From positions 1 through 5,498 of the forward strand of contig CAKTBC010000113.1 of NCBI GenBank assembly GCA_934533005.1: a DNA stretch of 5,498 nucleotides, in the 5' to 3' direction. The notes under the pieces were generated by a model. It was not told where the DNA came from. It made no database searches and worked only from the letters and a program-made list of their open reading frames with translations. Positions within the stretch are counted from its first letter, which is position 1; each line of letters begins with the position of its first letter. This DNA comes from an uncultured Oscillospiraceae bacterium. Lineage in GTDB: Bacteria > Bacillota > Clostridia > Oscillospirales > Oscillospiraceae. The position numbers and the translations under genes were made by a program. Shown here one piece after another: positions 1 to 5,473 of the stretch.

Positions 1-734
1 TCGATGCGCACGCCGTGGGATTCGAGATACTTCACGAGCGGGAGGATCATGCTCTCGTACTGGTTGTACTTCGTGAAGCGCAGCGCGCTGAAGTCGGGCA
101 GACCGTCGATGTGGTGGACGTAGCGGCAGAGATAGCGTTTCATTTCGAGCGCGCTCGACCAGCGCTGGAAGGCGAACATCGTCTGCCAGTACAGCCAGAA
201 GTTCGTGCTCCAGAAGCTCTCGGGCAGCACCTCGGAGATCTTCTTATCCTCGAGATCCTTCTCCGGCGTCAGGAAGAGTTTGGAGAGCGCCATGGCGGAG
301 GCCTTGTCGAGGGCGAACTTCTTATCGGTGTGGGCGTCCTCACCGCAGTTGACGCTCGCGCGGCAGAGCGAGTAGTTGGGGTCGTGCTTGTTGAGCCAGT
401 AATATTCGTCGAGCACCGTCACGTTCGGCGTCTCGATGCTCGGCACATCGCGGAACACGTCCCACATGACCTCAAAGTGGTTATCCATCTCGCGTCCGCC
501 GCGCATGTAGAAGCCCTTGGTGATGTCGCGGTAGCCATCGCAGCTGCCGCCGGCGAGCTCGTGCTTTTCGAGAAGATGGATGTGCTCGCCCTTCATCTGG
601 CCGTCGCGGACGAGATAGAAGGCCGCTGTCAGACCGGCGAGGCCGGTGCCGATGATATAAGCGGATTTGTTGTCAACGCCCTCCGGCTTTTCGGGGTGGG
701 CGAAGGATTCATACGTTCCGGCAGAGTAATACAT
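1..734 (-). CDS. ohyA: Oleate hydratase (MCRA family), N-terminal part, cut by left window edge
   Basis: My minus-strand translation from the ATG at 734-732 gives 244 uninterrupted residues starting MYYSAGTYESFAHPEKPEG and running off the left edge; the family is usually about 560-650 residues, so less than half is present. It recognisably matches the FAD-dependent oleate hydratases, which add water to the cis-9 double bond of oleate to give 10-hydroxystearate and detoxify unsaturated fatty acids. Seen: an FAD-binding G-x-G-x-x-G loop (GTGLAGL, residues 29-35), the MRGGREMDNHFEVMWD block (77-92) whose Glu82 corresponds to the catalytic acid of characterised members, and a SALEMKRYLCRYVHHIDGLPDF block (194-215) whose Tyr201 corresponds to the second catalytic residue. 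The start is fixed by an AGGAGGT site 7 bases upstream. It lies downstream of a TetR-family gene on the same strand, separated by a hairpin. Family assignment is secure; activity is inferred. Confidence 0.95.
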   Translation of the reverse strand, partial: MYYSAGTYESFAHPEKPEGVDNKSAYIIGTGLAGLTAAFYLVRDGQMKGEHIHLLEKHELAGGSCDGYRDITKGFYMRGGREMDNHFEVMWDVFRDVPSIETPNVTVLDEYYWLNKHDPNYSLCRASVNCGEDAHTDKKFALDKASAMALSKLFLTPEKDLEDKKISEVLPESFWSTNFWLYWQTMFAFQRWSSALEMKRYLCRYVHHIDGLPDFSALRFTKYNQYESMILPLVKYLESHGVRI

Positions 735-741
735 AAGATTG

Positions 742-748
742 ACCTCCT
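742..748 (-). promoter_or_regulatory. Strong ribosome binding site of the oleate hydratase gene
   Basis: On the minus strand this reads AGGAGGT, a near-perfect Shine-Dalgarno sequence, 7 bases before the ATG at 734-732. It selects this start and suggests the oleate hydratase is translated independently and efficiently rather than by coupling to the upstream regulator. Confidence 0.85.
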
Positions 749-777
749 GTGAGATTTGTTTTTCTCTTGATGGCCTT

Positions 778-783
778 ATATTA
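778..783 (-). promoter_or_regulatory. Possible -10 element for oleate hydratase promoter (weak)
   Basis: The minus strand reads TAATAT here, about 44 bases upstream of the oleate hydratase start, in an AT-rich stretch (about 775-815) lying after the hairpin. No good TTGACA-like -35 is found at 16-18 bases: the hexamers there read ATGGTA or TATGGT. If this is a promoter it may depend on an activator. That would fit the DhaS-like relatives of the adjacent TetR protein, some of which activate transcription, but this is inference. Confidence 0.25.
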
Positions 784-810
784 CCCCGCAGAAATATTTT
801 TACCATAAAC

Positions 811-848
811 AGAAACGTCCCCGTGATAAGGGTTTTATCACGGGGACG
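811..848 (-). terminator. Perfect 14-bp-arm hairpin, probable terminator after tetR-family gene
   Basis: CGTCCCCGTGATAA (816-829) and TTATCACGGGGACG (835-848) are exact reverse complements separated by a 5-base loop. On the minus strand the stem begins 37 bases past the regulator's stop codon and is followed by TTTCTGTTT, a short interrupted T tract. This fits an intrinsic terminator closing the protease-regulator operon. The T tract is mediocre and no T run follows on the plus strand. The symmetry would also suit a dimeric-regulator operator, and its position upstream of the oleate hydratase gene keeps that alternative open. Confidence 0.6.
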
Positions 849-885
849 CGAAGTGTAAAGATTTTTATCAGAACGGGAATTTTGA

Positions 886-1440
886 TTAAATCTTGAACCG
901 GGCGAGCGCTTCGCGGATCGAGTCATGGATGAGAAGCGCGAGCTGGTCGACGATCTTTTCCGGCTCTTCCGTCATGTCGTCGCGGATCCAGTCGAGCATG
1001 ATGCCGATGAAAATGTAGCTGTAGACCTGCGCGATGAACGCCTTATCCTCATCGCGGACGGTCATGCCGGCGGACTGCTCATCAACCACGCCGAGAATGA
1101 GATTATCCACGAGCGGGCGGAGATACCGCTCGACCTGCTCGCGGTCCACACAGCGGTAAACATTCAAAATGAACGGCTTATTTTCCCGCACGGCCTCGAA
1201 GATCTGCAGGAAGCCCTGCTGCCAGGTGTCGTGCGTTTTCTTCTCCTCAAGCGCGCGGCGCGCATCTTCGAGACACGACCACTCCACGAGATCGTAAATG
1301 TCCTTGAAGTGGTAGTAAAACGTCATGCGGTTGATGCCGCAGTCCTCGGCGATGTCGTTGATGGTGATTTTGGTGAGCGGCTTTTTGAGCAGCAGATTTT
1401 TGAGCGACTGCTCGAGCGCCCGCTTTGTTACCTGTGACAT
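886..1440 (-). CDS. TetR/AcrR-family transcriptional regulator, DhaS-like
   Basis: A 184-residue protein, typical TetR-family size. Residues 1-55 form the DNA-binding part: MSQVTKRALEQSLKNLLLKK, then the helix-turn-helix around 25-48 with GINRMTFYYHFKDIYDLVEW (35-54), a signature of the DhaS-like branch whose C-terminal domain is of the TetR_C_8 type. The remaining roughly 125 residues are helical, with a hydrophobic stretch near 136-151 (IAQVYSYIFIGIMLDW) that probably contributes to the dimer or ligand core. The ligand cannot be read from sequence. The ATG at 1440-1438 has AAAGGAGAA upstream at good spacing. It is 11 bases after the metalloprotease stop codon, so probably co-transcribed with it, and it lies upstream of the oleate hydratase, which it may control. 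Whether it represses or activates is unknown, since DhaS itself is an activator. Confidence 0.92.
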   Translation of the reverse strand: MSQVTKRALEQSLKNLLLKKPLTKITINDIAEDCGINRMTFYYHFKDIYDLVEWSCLEDARRALEEKKTHDTWQQGFLQIFEAVRENKPFILNVYRCVDREQVERYLRPLVDNLILGVVDEQSAGMTVRDEDKAFIAQVYSYIFIGIMLDWIRDDMTEEPEKIVDQLALLIHDSIREALARFKI

Positions 1441-1444
1441 GGCG

Positions 1445-1453
1445 TTCTCCTTT
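1445..1453 (-). promoter_or_regulatory. Ribosome binding site of the TetR-family gene, overlapping the upstream stop codon
   Basis: The minus strand reads AAAGGAGAA, with GGAG 6 bases before the regulator ATG. Its first bases lie within the TAA stop (1454-1452) of the metalloprotease. Ribosomes ending the protease therefore sit directly on the next initiation region, which favours translational coupling and sets the regulator start. Confidence 0.75.
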
Positions 1454-2567
1454 ACGTTTCTTGTGCTTTGTCGTCTGCAAGAGCAAGAAGCGAGCGCTCC
1501 TGCGCAATGTCGCCCTGGTAAGGATATGTGGCGGCAATTTCCTCAAATTGGGTGCGAAGGGCGGCTGCGCGTTCCTTGTCCCCGTCGCGCAAAAGGGCGA
1601 TGGCGTATTCCGTGCGCAGCACGCCGGGGAAGTTTTTCATCTGGCGCATGAAGCGGCGCTGCGGCTTTGTGAGCATGGCGTCGACCGTGCTGCGGCGGTT
1701 TTCCCCGATGAGCTCCAGATACATTTCATCGCACAGCAAAAGCGCGCGGTAAAGCCCGACGAGGTTCGCCCCGCCGGAGAGAAGGCGCGCCATGGCCTCG
1801 TGCGCTTCGGCGAAGCGGTGCTCGTCCATGAGGCGGTTGCAGCAGAAAACGCCCTCGGCGGCAACGAGCGCATTTTGCATCGCCTCGTCCGACGGCATGA
1901 GAAACCACTCGTCCGGCATGCCGCGCAGGTGCTCGCCGTTCGTCTGGCGGCTGTTGATGGCCATTTGCAGATAAAAGGCGCGCATGGCCTCCGGATCACG
2001 GCGCAGAGAAAAGGCGTTTTTGCCGTCGTTGTCGATCGGCCCGAGCCGGAGCGGGATGCCGTTTGTGAGCGCGAGATAGAGCCCCGCAAGAGCGAACAGA
2101 AAGAGCAGCGCCGCGCCCATGCTGCCGCCGGACAGGGAGTATCCGCCGAGCGCGAGGAGTGCGGTGAGCAGATTCATGAGCGGCCCGGAGAGATTATAGA
2201 GCATGACGGGAATTTTTCCGTCCACGGGCTCCGGCGGCGTCATGAGGCATTGTCCGCCCGTTCCGGCGAGCTTCAGCCGGCGGAAGCGGAGAGAACCGTT
2301 TTCCCGCTGCAGCTGAAGAGTTCCGATGCGAAAGGAGCAGAATTTATAGCCTGTCAGCAGCCCACCGATCAGGTGGCCGGTTTCATGCAGGACGATCTGC
2401 ACCGCGAAGGAGACGCAGAGCCCCAAAAGGCCGAAGAGGAAGGAGGCAAAAAATTTCTCATTTTCGGGGAGCGCATAGCCGACGCCCGCGCCGAGCCCCA
2501 TGCAGAGGACGAACGAGAGAATCATCCCCGGCTGGATGCCTGTTGGCTTCTTTTTCTTTTTGCCCAT
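1452..2567 (-). CDS. M50-family membrane zinc metalloprotease with long soluble C-terminal region
   Basis: A 371-residue protein. After a lysine-rich N-terminus (MGKKKKK) come hydrophobic segments at about 15-33, 41-60, 122-141 and 148-168. The second runs into HETGH (61-65), the HExxH zinc site with His61, Glu62 and His65. TNGIPLRLGPIDNDG (168-182) matches the conserved NxxP...DG element of M50 proteases, with Asp181 the likely third zinc ligand. The TGGQCLMTPPEP stretch (103-114) lies between the second and third segments. Residues about 185-371 are a predicted soluble helical region of unknown role, perhaps TPR-like around 250-265 and 318-347. M50 enzymes cut substrates within or next to the membrane; the substrate here is unknown. 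The start is the first in-frame ATG after the promoter. Its only Shine-Dalgarno-like sequence, AAGGAAAG, is rather distant (16 bases), so initiation may be weak. It is followed immediately by the TetR-family gene. Confidence 0.88.
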   Translation of the reverse strand: MGKKKKKPTGIQPGMILSFVLCMGLGAGVGYALPENEKFFASFLFGLLGLCVSFAVQIVLHETGHLIGGLLTGYKFCSFRIGTLQLQRENGSLRFRRLKLAGTGGQCLMTPPEPVDGKIPVMLYNLSGPLMNLLTALLALGGYSLSGGSMGAALLFLFALAGLYLALTNGIPLRLGPIDNDGKNAFSLRRDPEAMRAFYLQMAINSRQTNGEHLRGMPDEWFLMPSDEAMQNALVAAEGVFCCNRLMDEHRFAEAHEAMARLLSGGANLVGLYRALLLCDEMYLELIGENRRSTVDAMLTKPQRRFMRQMKNFPGVLRTEYAIALLRDGDKERAAALRTQFEEIAATYPYQGDIAQERSLLALADDKAQET

Positions 2568-2601
2568 AGCATCACCGCGCGTGCTTTCCTTGGTAGCCGG
2601 T

Positions 2602-2630
2602 ATTATACCAGATTTTTCGCCGGATGCAAA
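2602..2630 (-). promoter_or_regulatory. Sigma-A-type promoter for the metalloprotease-regulator operon
   Basis: On the minus strand, TTTGCA (2630-2625) is followed after exactly 17 bases by a perfect TATAAT (2607-2602), preceded by TG at the extended -10 position. Transcription would start near 2595, giving a leader of about 28 bases before the metalloprotease ATG. A short interrupted palindrome GGTAT-T-ATACC (2599-2609) covers the -10 and could be a regulator contact, but is too short to call an operator. Confidence 0.7.
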
Positions 2631-2655
2631 CGTCAGAGGTTATCGCTTCGGCGGA

Positions 2656-2684
2656 TTGCGTTTTGCGGGAAACTGTGAGATAAT
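2656..2684 (+). promoter_or_regulatory. Sigma-A-type promoter for the one-carbon operon
   Basis: TTGCGT (2656-2661) and GATAAT (2679-2684) are separated by 17 bases, with a TG extended -10 motif (TGA at 2676-2678). Transcription would begin near 2691, leaving a leader of about 25 bases before the ATG at 2716, too short for a riboswitch. The -35 is weak (TTG conserved only), so strength rests on the extended -10 or on an activator. Its -35 is only 25 bp from the -35 of the opposing promoter. Confidence 0.5.
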
Positions 2685-2701
2685 AACCAATTAGAACATC
2701 A

Positions 2702-2707
2702 GGGAGG
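2702..2707 (+). promoter_or_regulatory. Ribosome binding site of the small membrane protein gene
   Basis: GGGAGG lies 8 bases before the ATG at 2716, a strong and well-spaced site. It supports this start and shows that this otherwise unrecognised reading frame is a genuine gene. Confidence 0.8.
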
Positions 2708-2715
2708 ATCGGACG

Positions 2716-3186
2716 ATGAACAAATCGAACCTGTGGAAGGTGCCGGCGTACTGCCTGCTCTCCGGCTTCATATGCTATCAGCTGCTTGTCCACGTGCTGG
2801 GGTATTTCGCGATCGTCACGCTGCCGGACGGCTCAATCACGGCGGACAACGACCGCTGGATGCTGCTCTCCGGTATCCTCTTTGTGATCGTGCTTGCCGT
2901 CGGCTGGGCGCTGTTCCGCAAGCTGCCGCGGCGCGAGCTGGTTGTCTCTGCTTCGATCCTCGCCGGGCTGAACGTGCTTTTCGGCATTCTCGCGTATGTG
3001 ACAAACGGCTCCTTCAGCTTTTTCTGGTACGAGCTTTGCGAGTGGGACAGCGTTATCTCCCAGCTGCTGAATGCCGCCGGGGTGAATATGTGGGTCTCTG
3101 CCATTATCACATGGCTGCTGCCGCCGTATATTTTTGTTCTCTTCGGGAGAAAATCCACCGCCGGGGAAGAGGAGGAAGCCGCATGA
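2716..3186 (+). CDS. Uncharacterised four-helix membrane protein, first gene of the one-carbon operon
   Basis: A 156-residue protein I do not recognise. Four hydrophobic segments can be seen at about 11-33, 48-68, 75-96 and 125-143, joined by short loops, with positive residues (RKLPRR, 68-73) after the second and an acidic tail (AGEEEEAA). By the positive-inside rule the second-third loop is probably cytoplasmic, as would be both termini. The extracytoplasmic loops (about 34-47 and 97-124) would hold several acidic and aromatic residues, including FFWYELCEWD at 102-111. There is no HExxH, P-loop, or obvious transporter or enzyme motif, and no cleavable signal peptide. It has its own promoter and a strong ribosome binding site, and its TGA overlaps the ATG of the formate-tetrahydrofolate ligase gene (ATGA), so the two are tightly co-expressed. 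A link to formate or folate metabolism is suggested only by this context. Confidence 0.85.
   Translation: MNKSNLWKVPAYCLLSGFICYQLLVHVLGYFAIVTLPDGSITADNDRWMLLSGILFVIVLAVGWALFRKLPRRELVVSASILAGLNVLFGILAYVTNGSFSFFWYELCEWDSVISQLLNAAGVNMWVSAIITWLLPPYIFVLFGRKSTAGEEEEAA
3171..3175 (+). promoter_or_regulatory. Ribosome binding site that sets the formate-THF ligase start
   Basis: GGAGG inside the end of the preceding gene lies 7 bases before the ATG at 3183. The reading frame is open upstream back to about 2733, but that extension is simply the membrane protein gene read in another frame. This site and the family N-terminus fix 3183 as the true start. Confidence 0.85.
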
Positions 3187-4850
3187 CCGATATTGAGATC
3201 GCGCACAAGTGCGCATTGAAACCCATTTCGGAGATCGCCGCCGCGGCGGGCATCGACGAGGCCTATGTTGAACCCTACGGCAAATACAAAGCGAAAATCT
3301 CCCTTGACCTGCTGCGCGAAAGGGCCGCCGCGCCGGACGGGAAGCTTATTCTCGTAACGGCCATCACGCCGACGCCTGCGGGTGAGGGGAAGACCACAAC
3401 GTCCATCGGCCTGGCGGACGCTCTCCGCCGCGGCGGGAAAAACGCCGTTGCCGCGCTGCGCGAGCCGTCGCTTGGGCCGGTGTTCGGCATCAAGGGCGGC
3501 GCGACCGGCGGCGGCTATGCCCAGATCGTCCCGATGGAGGACATAAACCTCCACTTTACCGGCGATTTTCACGCCATAGGAGCTGCCAACAACCTGCTTG
3601 CGGCGATGCTCGATAACCACATCCAGCAGGGGAACGCTCTTCATATCGACCCAAAGCAGATCACATGGAAGCGCTGCGTTGACATGAACGACCGCCAGCT
3701 CCGGCACATCGTGGACGGGCTCGGCGGAAAAGCGAACGGCTGCCCGCGCGAGGACGGGTTTGACATCACCGTTGCGAGCGAGATCATGGCGGTGCTCTGC
3801 CTTGCGGAGAGCCTTTCCGATCTCAAGGCGCGGCTCGGGCGCATCATCGTGGGGTATACGTATGAGGGCGCACCTGTCACGGCGCACGATCTCAAGGCCG
3901 AGGGCGCCATGACTGCCCTGCTGCGCGACGCGCTCAGCCCCAACCTCGTCCAGACGCTCGAGGGCACGCCGGTGCTCGTCCACGGCGGCCCCTTTGCGAA
4001 CATTGCGCACGGCTGCAACAGCGTGCTCGCCACACGCATGGCGCGAAAGCTTTCGGACTATACCGTTACCGAGGCGGGCTTTGCCGCCGATCTCGGCGCG
4101 GAGAAGTTTCTGGATATCAAGTGCCGCCTGGCGGATATCCGCCCGGATGCCGTCGTGATCGTGGCTACGGTGCGCGCTCTTAAATACCATGGCGGCGTGG
4201 AGAAGGATGCGCTCGGCGAGGAAAATCTCGAAGCGCTCGAAAAGGGACTCCCCAACCTCCTGCGCCATGCGGATAATATAAAGAATGTATTCGGTCTTCC
4301 GTGCGTTGTGGCGGTGAACGCCTTCCCGACGGACACGGAAGCGGAGCTCGCGCTCGTGGAAAAAAAGTGCGCTGCGCTCGGTGTAAAAGCCGTGCGGAGC
4401 GACGTGTGGGCGCGCGGCGGTGCGGGCGGGGAAGAGCTCGCTGCCGAGGTCGTGCGGCTCTGCGAGGCGGAAAACCACTTCCGCTTTGCCTATGGGCTGG
4501 ACGGCACGATCGAGGAGCGGCTGGATACGCTTTGCCGAAATGTGTACCGCGCCGACGGCGTCTCGCTCACGCCGGAGGCGAAAAAGCAGGCTGCGCGGCT
4601 CACCGCGCTCGGCTTCGGAAAGCTTCCGGTGTGCGTTGCCAAAACGCAGTACAGCTTTTCGGACGACGCGGCAAAGCGCGGCGCGCCGGAGGGCTTCACC
4701 GTGACGGTGCGGGAGATCCGCGTCTCGGCGGGCGCGGGCTTTCTCGTTGCGCTCACGGGCAATATCATGACGATGCCGGGGCTTCCCAAGTCGCCCGCTG
4801 CCGAGCGGATCGACGTGGACGAAAACGGCGTCATTACGGGGATGTTTTAA
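3183..4850 (+). CDS. fhs: Formate-tetrahydrofolate ligase (10-formyl-THF synthetase)
   Basis: A 555-residue cytosolic enzyme, the usual full length, that joins formate to tetrahydrofolate using ATP to give 10-formyl-THF; characterised bacterial members are homotetramers. The N-terminus MTDIEIAHKCALKPISEIA is typical. Conserved blocks in order: the P-loop TPTPAGEGKTTT (62-73), EPSLGPVFGIKGGATGGGYAQ (94-114), EDINLHFTGDFHAI (119-132), a VLVHGGPFANIAHGCNS block in mid-protein, and the C-terminal GNIMTMPGLPKSPAAERIDVD. No frameshift or missing motif is evident. It overlaps the upstream membrane protein gene by 4 bases and ends 2 bases before the cyclohydrolase gene. The enzyme may feed purine synthesis, the methyl branch of acetogenesis, or run in reverse during purine or amino-acid fermentation; the window does not decide among these. 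Confidence 0.98.
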   Translation: MTDIEIAHKCALKPISEIAAAAGIDEAYVEPYGKYKAKISLDLLRERAAAPDGKLILVTAITPTPAGEGKTTTSIGLADALRRGGKNAVAALREPSLGPVFGIKGGATGGGYAQIVPMEDINLHFTGDFHAIGAANNLLAAMLDNHIQQGNALHIDPKQITWKRCVDMNDRQLRHIVDGLGGKANGCPREDGFDITVASEIMAVLCLAESLSDLKARLGRIIVGYTYEGAPVTAHDLKAEGAMTALLRDALSPNLVQTLEGTPVLVHGGPFANIAHGCNSVLATRMARKLSDYTVTEAGFAADLGAEKFLDIKCRLADIRPDAVVIVATVRALKYHGGVEKDALGEENLEALEKGLPNLLRHADNIKNVFGLPCVVAVNAFPTDTEAELALVEKKCAALGVKAVRSDVWARGGAGGEELAAEVVRLCEAENHFRFAYGLDGTIEERLDTLCRNVYRADGVSLTPEAKKQAARLTALGFGKLPVCVAKTQYSFSDDAAKRGAPEGFTVTVREIRVSAGAGFLVALTGNIMTMPGLPKSPAAERIDVDENGVITGMF

Positions 4851-4852
4851 GA

Positions 4853-5473
4853 ATGGAAATGCTCCACAAAAGCGTGAATGACTTTGCTGCCGCGCTCGCT
4901 TCCAGGGCGGCTGTGCCGGGCGGCGGCAGCGTGAGCGCGCTCGCCGGAGCGCTCGCCGCGGCGCTCGGCGGCATGGTGGGGGAGCTCACCGTCGGAAAGA
5001 AAAAATACGCTGCCGTTGAGCCGATTTTGCGCGAGCTGCTTGACGAGGCGGAAAAGCTCCGGGGACAGCTTCTGGAGTGCGTGGAAAAGGACGCTGCGGC
5101 GCTTGCGCCGCTCGCGAAGGCCTATGCCATACCGAAGGACGACCCAGCCCGCGCCGAAACGCTCGAGACGTGTCTCCTCGCCGCCGCCGCGCCGCCGATG
5201 GAGGTTTTGGAGCTGACGGGGCGGACGATCGAGCTTCTCCGCGGCTTTGCCGATATGGGAAGCTCCATCGCGGTCTCGGACGCCGCCGTGGGCGCGGCAC
5301 TCGCTCTCGCGGCGCTGCGCGGCGCGGAGATCAATGTGCGCGTCAACACCCGGCTCATGCAAAACCGGGAGCGCGCCGCAGCGCTTGATGCGAAGGCGCA
5401 TGCACTCGTGGATAAGTACGTGCGGCAGGCCGAAAAGATCTATGACGATGTCTATGGGAGGCTCGCGCGATGA
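4853..5473 (+). CDS. fchA: Methenyltetrahydrofolate cyclohydrolase / cyclodeaminase-family protein
   Basis: A 206-residue protein of the formiminotransferase-cyclodeaminase C-terminal family (FTCD_C). Members interconvert 10-formyl-THF and 5,10-methenyl-THF (FchA) or deaminate 5-formimino-THF. Seen: the PGGGSVSALAGALAAALGGMV block (22-42), where PGGGS is the family hallmark, and SDAAVGAALALAALRGAEINVRVN (142-165), containing the conserved SD pair (Asp143) used in catalysis by relatives. Length fits stand-alone FchA proteins. The position directly after fhs and before a probable folD favours the cyclohydrolase role over histidine-degradation cyclodeaminase, since no hut genes are seen. The ATG at 4853 is 2 bases after the fhs stop; a second in-frame ATG at 4859 is an alternative start two residues downstream. 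No convincing Shine-Dalgarno is present, so reinitiation after fhs is likely. Confidence 0.9.
   Translation: MEMLHKSVNDFAAALASRAAVPGGGSVSALAGALAAALGGMVGELTVGKKKYAAVEPILRELLDEAEKLRGQLLECVEKDAAALAPLAKAYAIPKDDPARAETLETCLLAAAAPPMEVLELTGRTIELLRGFADMGSSIAVSDAAVGAALALAALRGAEINVRVNTRLMQNRERAAALDAKAHALVDKYVRQAEKIYDDVYGRLAR
5456..5461 (+). promoter_or_regulatory. Ribosome binding site of the gene at the right edge
   Basis: GGGAGG within the last codons of the cyclohydrolase gene lies 8 bases before the ATG at 5470. It selects that ATG over the in-frame ATG at 5476 and supports a real downstream gene. Confidence 0.7.

Noticed and set aside
15..752. A 245-residue plus-strand open frame opposite oleate hydratase
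   Set aside because: The minus strand encodes an unmistakable oleate hydratase N-terminus with a strong ribosome binding site; the plus frame is its mirror.
735..885. Possible riboswitch or small RNA between the regulator and oleate hydratase genes
   Set aside because: Apart from the single hairpin there is no multi-helix structure or conserved riboswitch core visible, and the leader after the likely -10 is under 45 bases.
2646..2655. Small CGC-TTCG-GCG hairpin between the divergent promoters
   Set aside because: Only three base pairs plus a wobble, and upstream of both likely transcription starts, so it would not be in either RNA.
1425..2678. A 417-residue plus-strand open frame opposite the metalloprotease
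   Set aside because: The minus-strand frame carries HETGH, a DG zinc-ligand motif, membrane segments and a promoter. The plus-strand product is an Arg/His/Glu-rich shadow with no domain and no good ribosome binding site.
2733..3182. A 150-residue N-terminal extension of formate-THF ligase
   Set aside because: The stretch is the membrane protein gene read in another frame, and family members start at MTDIEIAHK, where GGAGG is correctly placed.
2778..4478. A 566-residue open reading frame on the minus strand opposite fhs
   Set aside because: It is antisense to a full-length, motif-complete fhs. High-GC third positions in fhs codons remove stops from the opposite strand. It has no recognisable protein family and its composition is rich in Arg, His and Ala, as expected of a shadow frame.
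4301..4852. A 184-residue N-terminal extension of the cyclohydrolase
   Set aside because: It overlaps the conserved C-terminal third of fhs and is Arg/Gly-rich out-of-frame translation; the family begins just before the PGGGS motif.
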